Assembly: GCA_033675545.1 (NCBI GenBank)
Contig: JAWDGP010006429.1
Coordinates: 1,081,001 to 1,145,000 of the forward strand
Length of the DNA stretch: 64,000 bases
Direction: 5' to 3'
Origin: Elysia crispata
Lineage: Eukaryota; Mollusca; Gastropoda; Plakobranchidae
The notes under the pieces are model-generated. The model saw only the letters and a program-made list of their open reading frames with translations, ran no database searches and was not told where the DNA came from. This document shows positions 16,701 to 38,854 of the stretch, piece by piece. Made by a program: the position numbers and the translations under genes. Every line of letters starts with the position of its first letter. Position 1 is the first letter of the stretch.

Positions 16701-19700
16701 CCGAATTCTTGCTGTCTTGAATATTAAAAAAAATTTCACTTGAGTAAATCTTTACGAAAATATAAGTAATTATTGAATAATGAAAAAATAAAAAGCGACA
16801 CTTTACTGCGCTGTAAACTAGGAACGAGCTAATTGTTTCCATGATTTCAATAAAAAGAAGCAACGTATCCCTTATGCCAAGGGAAAATAAAACGGAAAAA
16901 AAATCAGAATAGGGCAAGTAGGCAATATACATTTCAAACGTCAAATTGAAAAGAAAAACTTGTTTGACTAAAATCTATCAGTTCCTTCTCAGAGATATTT
17001 GCTAAAACATAACAGTTTTAAATTATGCTGCTTTGCACAAAACGTCACAGTTTTAAATCAAAACTAATTACGTATCGAATATTTTTTATTACATAATATG
17101 TTTTCCTCTCTTTGTTTTACTCGTAATATTTCTTTATTGGTTGGGTTTCACGAAACGCAGAATTATTGTTCGCTTATAGGTTTGAAATATAAGAATGTAA
17201 CAGCCCATAAAAGCATTTTCTGTCAAAGCGCAAGTCAAATACAGTGTTTAAGTCTCATTTTGTAGAGCCTAAAAAGTCACTTTGGTGTCATTTTAAAGAA
17301 AAGTTATAGACTCAACTGTTCAACCATTTTGGCATATAATAATACATGAATAAATTACGATGAAGAGAGTACGTTTAAGCCAGGAGAGATTAGCAAAAAT
17401 ATTTGAATCTAATCTAAACTCATTTGCATAGATCAACGCACTTTCTTTTTCCGCAGAAGGAGGGTAAAATAGGATAAGGCGTTTAACCGTTCAAAAGAGA
17501 ACGTGATGTTTTGAAGTCATAACTCATTTGCATTGTTTTAGTTTCAGGATTGGTCAGTCAATATAGATTTGAGTTCAGGTAAACTGGATTATGGTAGGTC
17601 ACTTCTACAGTGTTTGTCTACAGTAACTGTTTTATATCTTATTTCCCACGTCGAGAGTTGTGGTTTTCATATGCCATCTAATGCTTGAATGTCTTTATGA
17701 CGACCAAGACAACTGTTGTAAACAATGACCCACCTAAGAATGTCTACATCTTGATGTGTTGTCACACTTGTAAATTAATGATGGCCCTAATGTTTTCAAA
17801 ATCAAGCTAATATGCCTTCAGCTGATGTCTAGAATAACACTGAGTCTGTCAGATGTTGTTAGCTTGGGAACCTGTCATACAGAGCTCGATACATTGAAAT
17901 CCCAAAACTTATTATTTTTTTTCCCTTCCTTTTCTTGGTTCTCATTTATTTGCTGTCTTCCATTTCTGCTTTATTGTGGAAAAGAGTTTTGAGATAAAAC
18001 TATGAGGCTGTAAGCAAGTGATAACACTTTTTGATAATATAAATAACTAAGTAATGAAAAAATGCAATGATTTTTTTTTTACAGAAGAGTACAAATATGT
18101 GAATTATGTTATCTCTTTTACCATTTAAGTCTATTATAAATTTGCCCTCCATGCTTACATTCTGATTACATTTCATTCTCTGGTAACTAAATAGATATTT
18201 GCTAATATAATTGAATTCAGAAAACCGATATGTATTTAGAGCCTATTTGAAAGAAATCTAAAGAATAAGAGCGGAAAAGTCAAATTCCTTTGGTGATGTA
18301 GTAAGAGATGTCAGAAAGCTAACCTTGTGTGATTATTCTTCTAAACTGGATTACCTGCAGCTTTGTTAGAGCCGAGTTTGAACCGTACGGGCAGGTACCT
18401 AAAATATGCTGTGTTCAGCATCGAAGCAATAGAGATAACATTCCTGCGTACTAATGATCATAATCATTTGCTCTAACAACAACTTAAACAAAATTTCATA
18501 AGAAATAAAAACTACATTGAAATTACAGCTAAACATCTTTCTTTTCTTATCAGAATAAATGGCGATAGTGGCTGTGAGATTAGAGCGCCCGCTCAAGGAC
18601 TTTCTTCACGGGTTCAAGCCCCGTACCATCGGTAAGTAAGTTTCGCGAGGCCCGCACGGACTTAAGTTTGATTATGCAAAAAAAACGTAACATCACATCG
18701 TTGAAGACGAGTTACATCTCAAAACAGACAAAACAATTTGTGTCTTAGATAGGAGGATAATAATAAATGTTTGAAGATCTGTGCATATCTATAGACTGTC
18801 TATAAGATATTTCATATTTTGAGCCCCCGTCAGACAGAGAGTTTTCGATCTAACTGTGTTAGCAAGACACATATCGGTGATGTAAGATTCTTGAAAGTTT
18901 ACTAAAAAATCAACTCATAAAATCGGAGGGCTGTCTTTATCAGCACTCCGCACCCAATTTCCCTTTTTCATCACGTATCTTTTCGGGAAACTTAAAGGAC
19001 GCTAAACTTATGACTACTGCCCTCTTCTTTCCATCTTAAAGCTCAAAACGCCCATCGGAGGTCTCTCGGTAGATGATCAACAACCAAGAAAACTTTCTGA
19101 ACTCGCAAAGAGCATGTCACGCTAACGTCCGGTCAATATCTGAAACACACTATTCCTAGGGAGAATGAGTTTGGTGAGAGAGCCTGTAAAACGCCTTTCT
19201 CAAAGATCTATTAATCCCCCTTAGCAGAGCCACTTTTCGAACAGACTGGATGTCGTAACTAGACTATGGCAGCTCGAGGAAAGAGATATCAAAGCCAGAA
19301 ACGGTATTAGAGCACCAGATCACTGGATAAAACTAGTGCACTCCTGACAAAATTATCACATTAACTGTCCTGGGGCACTTGTGAAGCTATTACAGTAATG
19401 AAGTAATTCATGATCAGGTAATATTCTCTCGTCACCATGTAAAAGATAATGAAGAGATGTGGAAAGAGGAATGCAGAAGAAGAAACAGCATTAAATGAAA
19501 TAGCTGTAACTTAAAGATGGAGTTATTTTTAGCATTAAAAAGGAGGGTGAATTAAGAGTGAAAATAAATTAGGGTATTAGCTTAAGGTCTTACAAATCAG
19601 CATCATAAAGTTTCATGGCAAAACCTGAAACTTTGAGTGTAAGATTGGGTACAGAGACACTGCATACTTTCTGTGTGTCATTTTTTAAACGTTTATTATG

Positions 19701-21064
19701 TTTTTAGGAAAAGCAAATTGAAGGGAGTTACATGGGCTAGAGCATAAAATTAGGTGTGGCGCGATTAAAAAAAAACCAGATGGTGAGAGAACACAATTAA
19801 TGCGATCAAGTCTATGGTATTGTTGAGATAGTTTGATCGTAAGAGCTCTCTAAAAGTGGTTTAATAGCTTTACGTTTACCACGCCAATGGTATCAACAAA
19901 ATAAAAAAAAAGGAAATAAGTTTCTGAGCCATATATTCTAAGTCATTGGCATTTCAGACAATAGAAAGTTGCCTTTTTTTGTTCGGGAAAAGAGGCGGAA
20001 AAAGTATAGGGAGAGTAGTAATAAATCCAATCTCACACTGGTGAATCTAGATGATTGGCACATGGATTTCCATATCGAGAAGGTTATTATCTTGGTGATT
20101 GGAACTCTTAGCCCCGATAACGGTGTCTCGCAGAACGAGTTATTTTACTTGCGGATCCTACCATTGCTGTGGATCCACGCTTCCGTTCATAAGCATTTTG
20201 AATCCTGGTCACTATGCCGCGATATCTCAGCTGATGTGGTTGATGTCTAGATACATTCCTACCTGAAAAATGTTGTATAGCGATAATTAAATAAAAGTTT
20301 TATTATTCTTTTAAAACATATTCTTTGCTCATAAAGGCAATTTTTAGCACATCATTTGAGTGTCTGATTGTCATTGTGTGCATTATTACAAATTCACAGG
20401 TCTCAAAGCTTCTGAACTGTACACTGTCTGTTTTTTTTTTTTCTTTTTTGTTTTTTGTTTGTTTGTTTTTAAACAGCGTCCAATTATTAAAGTTAGTTTT
20501 ACTGTTACGAAAAAAATGTTAAGCCCTATCTTTTCTATAGGTTGTAGTCTTTAATGACTAGAGTCCGAATATCATTATGGCTTCAGATCCGGAAAAACAG
20601 CTGTTATTAGCTTCTTCAAAACAACCAACTTCGAACTGTAAATTCCACTTTATGCATAATAATAGCCACACAGGGCCTGGTAAATAACGTTAACGATTTC
20701 AACTAGCTTTACTACAAAATAGTTTAAGTGAAACGAACTGGATCTATTTGTTTTTTAATTCCAATTGATTAGTCCAAATGTTAAATAAGTCGATTTCCAT
20801 GCAAACATGAGAATGCACTTTTAAATTTGGAAAATTTTAAGAGATGAAAAAACGAAAAAGAATTTTTTCTAAAATTAGCAATTTTGTCTACAAGAAATAA
20901 TAAAACAACCAAATTGAGTATTGGTAACCCATGCTGGTTTGGTCAATTCTCGTTAGCATCTACATATTATAGAACAAAAAAAAACAATGGCCAAACTCTT
21001 GGGTACAACTATGATAAGTCCAAGGATCAGCTGTATACACGGGTGAAAGATGGAATAAAATAAT
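13756..21064. other. no gene recognised
   Basis: AT-rich unique sequence. A 93-codon ORF at 19969-20250 and ORFs at 15410-15690 on both strands have no motif I can identify. 15160-15480 is somewhat less AT-rich. Confidence 0.55.
18565..18637 (+). repeat. tRNA-like sequence (tRNA pseudogene or SINE head)
   Basis: ACGGGTTCAAGCCCCGT is a perfect T-arm (5-bp stem, 7-base loop). CGATAGT near 18563 pairs with ACCATCG near 18630 with one mismatch. GGCTGTGAGATTAGAGC resembles a D-arm. The central anticodon arm does not pair cleanly, and no recognisable anticodon identity can be assigned with confidence. Confidence 0.5.
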
Positions 21065-21265
21065 TTAAGGTGTAAACAATCATCCAGCTTGGACTTATAT
21101 AGACAAAGGGTACAAAATTTAAAATTACATTTAAACGTTTCGCCTATTTGTAATGTCACTAGTCTATACTGATGAACCAATTTTTAGGCGAAACGTTTAA
21201 ATGTAATTTTAAATTTGTACTCTTTGTCCATATAAGTCCAAGTTGGGTGATTGTTTACACTTTAA
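21065..21265. repeat. long inverted repeat (hairpin), arms about 80 bp, loop 42 bp
   Basis: Left arm 21065-21144 and right arm 21187-21265 are reverse complements, with five substitutions and one single-base gap. The inner 27 or so bases around AATTACATTTAAACGTTTCG are perfect. The loop is 21145-21186. The structure could be a foldback/MITE-type element or a head-to-head duplication of an 80-bp unit. I see no clear target-site duplication and no coding content. Confidence 0.9.
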
Positions 21266-22253
21266 GTCAGCATCTACATAAGAATAAAGTAGAATAGAAT
21301 TGTACGTTCGAGACCAAGACTTCTTGCAAGAACCAGTATCGTTGGAGTAAATATCTTACAATGTTTTTTCATAAAATTAATAATAATGTTAACAATTCGG
21401 AGATCTAACTAGATCCAGATATATTTCTTTATGATACGTATGTACCATAATCTAAATTCAGCTTGATCAGACTATATATTATAGACCTGCAACATATTGA
21501 ATTTTTAGATCTAAGATCTTAGTCATTCGTTTGTTATTACTAATCAAATATACTAACCTTCTACAGATTGATATGTGATTGCTCCAAGATATGTGCCGTC
21601 TCTCTATAATAGTGACCTTGTCCATTACTAGATTCTAGATCATACCACAAGATATTGCAGAAATATTTCTTTTGACAAACGAGAATTTTTCTTCACAAGT
21701 CTTTACTAGATAGATCTAATACCAAAGTCGATTTTTCGAAACAACAGTTTAGTTTTAGCGGGTTTCATATAGAGAATAAACAGATCTGTTTAAAAAAAAT
21801 ACTCTGGTTTATTATGCTTAACAGTTGTATTTTCCTAAAAACCTTTGGATGAACTAATATAACAAATCTAGATTTCTGAATCAAATCTAAGCTACACTAG
21901 TCCTACTTGGCTATAACATAAACTTTTACCTTTCACTTTCTTGGTTAAAAGGAAGGCGGAGAGCAAACTTCTAGTTTTGTGTTTTCGGAAATAAATTTTG
22001 AAGTGCTTCATCGAACGAAGAAATGCGCACGTAGATATCATGCTGTCCATATGATTGTATCTAAAGTACATACGTTCAATCCTATGCGACGTTTCCCTAC
22101 TGTAAGTTGGCATTATTCCACATCCGTTAAGAGGGATCGTAATGTCTAAAATTGGAAATTCAATAAAGACCAACTAAATGACAAGGTCTTGTCTAAGGTT
22201 CATGGTTTAGGATAATAAAATAACAATTTTTAGAAATAAAATCGTTTGTTGCA

Positions 22254-23539
22254 TGCTATATATCACTCAACGAAATCTTTGACACAGGTCAGATTCCACC
22301 AAACATCTCCAAATCTATATTTATTACACTGCTAAAGAAACGAAGGAAAATAGAGAGTGAATTGCATAGAACGATCAGTCTTATGTCATATCGCCAAAAT
22401 ACTTTTAAGAATCATCATGATACGAGTCAAAAACAAAATCAAACCAGAAATAGCAGAGGAACAGTGTGGCTTCGTGGAAGGGAAAGGTATAACAAATGCA
22501 ACCTACACCCTTCGAACTATAAATTCAACGAGCTCTGGAAGTGTAAAAAGAGGTATAATGCTTCATTGACTATACCAAGGCATTTGACAAAGTATAACAT
22601 GGTGAGATAATCACACAACACATTTGAAGATAGATGGAAAAGACCTACGAGTGATAAAAAACATGTACTGAGAACAAACAGCAGCAATGCGATTTTATGG
22701 GGAAATCAGTTCATTTAAAAAAAAATAAAGCGTGGTGTCGGACAAGGATATGTACTTTCCTAGATTTTTGTCTCTACAATGAAATGATTGCGCGAAACCT
22801 ATAAGGATATCCAGGAATTAAAGTAGGAGGGCACAACGTAAACAACTTGAAATACGCTGAAGACATTGTAGTAATTACAGAAAATAAAGAAGACTTGCAA
22901 CAATTATTATACATCGTTGAGGAAGAAAACAGTAAGACAGCATTGGAATTGAATAGCAAAAGAACAGGAGTAATGGTCGTCAGTAGAAGCAATGAGTGTC
23001 CACAGATCAACATCTATATCAATGGGATCATTTCAAATACTTGGGTTCTTTAATATCAAGTGATGACGCAACAACGCTCAAATTGCATCAAGATTAACCC
23101 AAGCAAAAAAAAGATTTTTCAGAGAATGAAATCAATACTAACAAACAGCCACATCTGGATTCACACAAGAAGAACAATGGAGTGTTATATTGAACCCATT
23201 CTAATGCAGCGATGCGAGGCATGGACAATTTCAAAACAGGTACAAAAGAAATGTGGTTCCTTCGGAGAATACTACGAATCTCATGTACTGCAAAGAAATA
23301 GAACGAAACTGTTACGAGAAACCGAAACACAACACGATCACTCATAAATAAAATACGTAAACACCAAGAAAAATGTTGAGACAACTGGAATGAGCAGCAG
23401 GAGAAAACAGCGTGAAAAGATGTTGGATGGACTAACAAAGTGTCTCAAAGTAGGAAGAGTGACAGAAGAATTTAAAGCGACGAGAGAAAGAGATGCGTTG
23501 AAAGTTATGATCGCCTACGCTCAAGAGCAAGGCACCTGA
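22254..23539 (+). pseudogene. decayed non-LTR (LINE) retrotransposon reverse transcriptase fragment
   Basis: The stretch carries the palm and thumb of a LINE reverse transcriptase broken over several frames. In order: NEIFDTGQIPPNISKSIFIT (from about 22270), ELHRTISLMS, EIAEEQCGFVEGKG (about 22446), a decayed FDKV, EQTAAMRFYGEISSF (about 22674), GVGQGYVLS, NNLKYAEDIVVITENKEDLQ (about 22840), MVVSRSNECPQINIYING (22975), KKIFQRMKSILTN (23107), ECYIEPILMQRCEAWTIS (23178) and a C-terminal EKMLDGLTK...VMIAYAQEQGT ending at TGA 23537. The catalytic YADD is YAED at 22853-22864. The upstream endonuclease half is not visible, consistent with 5' truncation. A short TGATTGATTGATA run follows the stop and may be the 3' tail. 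The pattern is the endonuclease/reverse-transcriptase family common in invertebrate genomes; I do not assign a clade. Confidence 0.85.
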
Positions 23540-23672
23540 TTGATTGATATAATTCAAGAACAAAAGCTGTGTCAACAGTTTCGATAACACGTTCAGTCTA
23601 TCGGTATTCCAAACCCGTCACAGCATAAGATTAAAGTTTTGAAATTTTTACAATTTGTTAATACTTTTTACA

Positions 23673-23761
<89 letters not shown>
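23673..23761. repeat. (AAT)n microsatellite
   Basis: About 30 uninterrupted AAT units lie immediately upstream of the TAG/GTT compound array. Confidence 0.95.
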
Positions 23762-23763
<2 letters not shown>

Positions 23764-23796
23764 TTCATAAAATTAATAGAAGTAGTAGATGTTATA

Positions 23797-24740
<944 letters not shown>

Positions 24741-24966
24741 AAATAGTAGTGGTCGTAATAATTGTAGTAGAAGTAATGATAATTGGAAGAACGGTAGGCC
24801 CAATAATAAAGATGATCTCAAGTTTTAAAAAAAAAAAAAAATCAGACATGCTTAAATTTAACCAGCTTGAATTAATCATTTTTAGCCATGGGTTAATGTA
24901 ATATGAAAGATATTGTTCATGGTAACACTGATCGATAAAATGTGATGAAAATCTTGTCAGAGCATA

Positions 24967-25630
<664 letters not shown>

Positions 25631-26109
25631 GTCTGTCTTTCTTCTTCTCTTCCCCCCCTGACTTTTTCTCAAAAAAATTTGATCGAGCTCTCTCTCTTCC
25701 TCTGTATTTATTTAACATCTATCTACCTCTTGAACTTCCTTTCGTCTCTGTCTGTCTATCTATCTGTCTGTCTGTCTGTCTGCTTCTCTCTCTCTCTAGC
25801 TCTATACCTCTCCGTCTTCCTTGCTCACTCTCTATCTCATTCTCTCAATCTATGCCTCTAACTTTGTGTGTTTATCTCTCGCTCTTTCTATTTTATTGAT
25901 TTCTGTTAATATTTTTATTCGCTTCTTTGTTTCTCTTTATATATCAATCTTTCTGCCTTTCGATCCACATAGAAACCTTTATGTACCAGCGCGATCTATC
26001 TGTCTATCTATCCATATTTCTCTTTCTCTTTGTTTGAATAACTTTCTGTCTATCCGCCTGTCAGTCTTCTTTTCTGCCTGTAAATCTTATTATCTACTTG
26101 TCATTTAAT

Positions 26110-26632
26110 TTCTTCTTCTTTTTCTTCTTCTTCCTTTTCTTCTTCTTCTTCTTCTTCTTCTTCTTCTTCTTCTTCTTCTTCTTCTTCTTCTTCTTCTTCT
26201 TCTTCTTCTTCTTCTTCTTCTTCTTCTTCTTCTTCTTCTTCTTCTTCTTCTTCTTCTTCTTCTTCTTCTTCTTCTTCTTCTTCTTCTTCTTCTTCTTCTT
26301 CTTCTTCTTCTTCTTCTTCTTCTTCTTCTTCTTCTTCTTCTTCTTCTTCTTCTTCTTCTTCTTCTTCTTCTTCTTCTTCTTCCTTCTTCTTCTTCCTCCT
26401 CCTCCTCCTCCTCCTCCTCCTCCTCTCTTCTCCTTCTTCTTCTTCTTCTTCTTCTTCTTCTTCTTCTTCTTCTTCTTCTTCTTCTTCTTCTTCTTCTTCT
26501 TCTTCTTCTTCTTCTTCTTCTTCTCCTCCTCCTCCTCCTCCTCCTCCTCCTCCTCCTCCTCCTTCTTCTTCTTCTTCTTCTTCTTCTTCTTCTTCTTCTT
26601 CTTCTTCTTCTTCTTCTTCTTCTTCTTCTTCA
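26110..26632. repeat. homopyrimidine (TTC)n/(TCC)n tract, about 520 bp
   Basis: TTC runs (about 26137-26389, 26433-26523, 26562-26630) alternate with TCC blocks (about 26395-26424 and 26524-26562). The whole stretch is strand-asymmetric and mirror-symmetric in parts, the kind of sequence that can form triplex (H-) DNA. All ORFs here are artefacts. Confidence 0.95.
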
Positions 26633-27099
26633 TTCTTCATCAATTAGTCCACTGTGTCGGTACATGTATTATACTTATCACCTTGTTTTAATTGTCAATA
26701 TCAACACGCCTTCTTGATTAAAAAAAAAAACAAAAAAACTAATAATGACACCCCACCCACCCACACAATATGAAAACAGCGAGAGGTAGAGCCTAAGTCT
26801 TAATTTACTCTAATCCAATGAATATGGGTCATCAACAAACTGTCAAAACTTTGCATTTGAAATCAAGTTTTCGAAATGGAAAACGCTTCCAAACTATTAT
26901 ATCGTTTACAGAACTGGTTACTGATGTTGAAGTTTAACTAAATTTTTGTTTATCGATAACCTGTAAGCTTTAGTTTCATTTTCGATTTCACCCAATGGAA
27001 ACTCGAAGAAAAACATTGCAAAGTAAATGACGGAACTCTCTCGAGTTGATCTTCATATAATTATCTTCAAACATGCTCATCATTCCAAAAATGAATTCA

Positions 27100-27500
27100 G
27101 AGCTTGATCTAGATTTAGAAAAGTCTAAAACATCCAGCCCATACATCATTGATTTGTGTTTGTAATCTAGATCTCTAGACCAAGAGAATCTAGATCTAGA
27201 TTAGATCTAGTTATAAAGATCGAGCTTTTCTATATCTATGTCTAGTAGATCTAGTTCTAGATCGCTCTGAATGGATTTTAGAATGTTTTCCACCTAACAA
27301 AGGAGCATAAAATCATTTAATTTTGGAAACTGTAACGATCAAATATTCAAAGAGGTTTCATATCTCATGCTCATATCTGATACTTAGATTTGTGATATTG
27401 ATTAAAAATAATCATAGATCTACGTGAAATAAGCAACATCTAAGTTGAATATACTGCTTAGGCCTATTTGATTCATGTAGATCTGGATCTAGAGAGCTCA
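27100..27500. other. AGATCT/TCTAGA-rich tract
   Basis: AGATCT, TCTAGA and CTAGATCTAG occur repeatedly in about 400 bases. A looser cluster of the same words lies at about 21410-21880 and a short one near 44440. No coding content is visible. The words are self-complementary. Confidence 0.6.
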
Positions 27501-29479
27501 ATCTTGAAAACAGTTCTAAATGTCGACAATGGTCAACATATAAAATAAATGATTGATTAATGAGCTATAGGGGCCTATATGGAAAAAAGTATAGGTTTAT
27601 ATACTCGGTTTTAGTTCTAAAGAACATTAAATCTTGATTCTTAGAATATTAGTTGAGAGGTATAAGTTGTGATTGGGATCAAAGCATCCTCAAAGCACTT
27701 TGTAAGCATGTACAAGGAAATATAAATGTTCATTTCTTTATGAAAGGTGTTTTCTTGTTACAATTGTAGGTGTTGGAACCTTGTCCTGAATGTGTAGACT
27801 AGCAGGAAGGTTTTGCCCTTTTTTTGAGAGGGCGCGGGAGGGGGGAACAGAGCTAGATTCTTAATAGTTTTGGAAGATGCTTACTCCCTGGGAATTTAAT
27901 ATCTTGATTTAATTCAAATGAATTTGTTTTACAAGTGGTTGTAACGTTAAAACATATAGATGTAGGCCTACATTTATAAATTAATTTTACAGCCAAGCAC
28001 AATTAAATAAAATGTGAATCTTTAAAACTGTGTCTTCCTCAAACTCTTTCAGTTTCCCCATCTGATTCAATCTTCGTTTTCTTCTAATTACTTTTTGTCA
28101 AACTAGTTTGGAGTCACATGTTGGTTTTGTCGTGCAACTGCCATTAACTATACAAATCAAAATACATACATGTATCATTTTCTTGCAAAATCTAATAGAC
28201 CTTGACTTTAAAAAAAATTTCTTTGTATCTTCATTTGTAGCTAAGTTTATAAACAATAAATTTCAATCATAATTTGTCCAACACAGCTGTTGTTATTAGA
28301 AAGAATCTGCTTTCAACTTCCCTATCGAGTAAAAATTAAATCTCGATAAACACCCTTGCCTCTTAATCTTATCTTTCTTCACACCAATTTAAATGCATAG
28401 TCTGATGCATCTGGTGGTAGTTTCTATCACTGACTGCTAGGTTTACTTGTCGCTTAAATTTGTAAACATTGTAGTTTGTACCTGTCCTGTGTAAGACAGA
28501 TAAATCCATATAAACCACCTTTTCCTCAATCAGTCAGTGCATGGGTATAAAAAAAAATTGGCAAGTATTACCGGAAAATCATTAATTGGAAAGTCAAATT
28601 CAGGAGTTTGAGTTAAACTTTTTTCAGGTCATCTGGTTGTGGGAGTGGCAGGTCTATCCTTAACAAGCCCCTGTCTCAGCATTAAGATTTAGTGATTGTT
28701 CTTTCTCTTTCAACTTCAACTCTAGACTGGACTGGATTTAGCATCTTAGGCCTGTAACACAGTAATTTGTCAGCGAAGAGGGGTTAGTTGTAATAGGCTC
28801 AGCATTAGCAAGAGAAGGAGATTGGGACAAGCATGAGAGAAAGATCAAGTACAGTATCACACAGAAGGAGATAATCATCATGACTATCTTATGGTTATGA
28901 GAAAGTAGAAGAGGACACACTAGGGAGGGTGAGATTGGGGAAAGGATTAGTAAGAGCAAATCTTTCTATTTGTTGTTGTTCAGGGAAAGGAAAGATGTTT
29001 AGAAAATATGAAATACTTTTTAACAAAAAAAAAAAAAAGAAAGAAAAACAAATGAAGATCAATTTAATTTTTTTTTATTACACGTATCTCTCTTTTTGGT
29101 TATATGCATGCCCACAGGGATCTTTGATTTCCTCCTCATCATCATCAAATAGAGGAAGTTAGTCAATAGTGTATTAACAAAATTTGTTTATTGCCTTTAG
29201 CATTCAATTACAGCTCTCTTAAGCATATCAAAATTTCCCACATGATTTGAGGAATACCTGCTCAACTGTAATTATCAAGTATTTAGTTTTATGATGAGAT
29301 TGAGTATGGGTTATGCTGCAAAATTTACAATACTTTTTGAGACGATCAGCTTTCACCATTAAAATAATAAAAAGTTTAACCGTTAACTTTGTTAAAAAAA
29401 TTATCATAGTTTTAGGCATGCCTTAGTTGATTTCTATATTTTCTATGGCCATTTAGTTTCATGAATATTATTATCATGA

Positions 29480-29607
<128 letters not shown>

Positions 29608-30064
29608 ATCACTATCATCATCATTGTTATTATTTATCATCAATATTAATACCTGCATTAATTAAAATGAAAAATAACAAGCAAAAAGAATCTCCTCCCA
29701 GATAATTATGAAGTATAGTGATTAAGAATCTTATAGATAGCTTTAATGGGAAAAAATAAGAGACAAATTACAATGTATTGTCTTTGGGCCTTTTTACACA
29801 TCATTTCATGGGCAGCAAATTATATTATAATCCTCATCATGTTGCCTTGTTTATTTATTTATTTATGTATATATCTCCCTGTGCCTCTATCTACCTCTCT
29901 CTGCCTTTATATCCTGGGCCCCATTTTGATACTGAAAGTTTTCTAGTGGAAGTAATTTAAATTCAAACTGAAAATAGAAAATCAATGAAGCTACTTTAAA
30001 AAGAAATCTTGCAAATTTACAGTTTGATAAAGTTCAATACATAATTTTGTTTTAACATCTGCAG

Positions 30065-30210
30065 AGATCTTTCATCACGAGCTTGAACTTTGGAGTGGTA
30101 GCTGAGTTTACAGCATCAGCTATCAAACCCTGCCCCTCAAGATATCATATTTTCTCAAGTTCGTTTACGCAGTGGATCTTTTTTTTTTTATAATTATATG
30201 TATAACAAAA
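30065..30210 (+). other. possible additional 5' coding or UTR segment of the AFG2B-like gene
   Basis: An acceptor-like pyrimidine/CTGCAG site ends at 30064. The frame starting at 30065 stays open to about 30185 (it begins RSFITSLNFGVV), but it is a different frame from exon 1. The exon-1 frame has a stop at 30103 and is then open through GTG 30172 to the first ATG at 30211. A run of 12 T residues near 30180 could hide a length error or be part of a short intron. Because the predicted protein is some tens of residues shorter before the first P-loop than the human one, this stretch could hold the true N terminus. The sequence alone does not settle it. Confidence 0.3.
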
Positions 30211-38773
<8,563 letters not shown>

Positions 38774-38848
38774 GAACAGTTTTCTTCCAAGACCAGTCTT
38801 TCCTAATATTATTTTTGTTTTCTTTCTCTTACTCTATACTTGAATGTA

Positions 38849-38854
38849 AATAAA
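38849..38854 (+). promoter_or_regulatory. polyadenylation signal AATAAA of the AFG2B-like gene
   Basis: AATAAA lies about 76 bases after the TAA stop at 38771-38773, in a T-rich 3' untranslated region. Position and sequence are those expected of a canonical animal polyadenylation signal, which would place cleavage near 38870-38880. Confidence 0.65.

Noticed and set aside
18565..18637. Functional tRNA gene
   Set aside because: T-arm and acceptor stem look right, but the anticodon arm does not fold cleanly, so it is listed as a tRNA-like repeat.
19969..20250. 93-codon plus-strand ORF
   Set aside because: No recognisable domain, no clear splice or polyadenylation context; consistent with chance.
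26094..26691. Poly-Lys, poly-Glu and poly-Phe ORFs
   Set aside because: Artefacts of the TTC/TCC tract.
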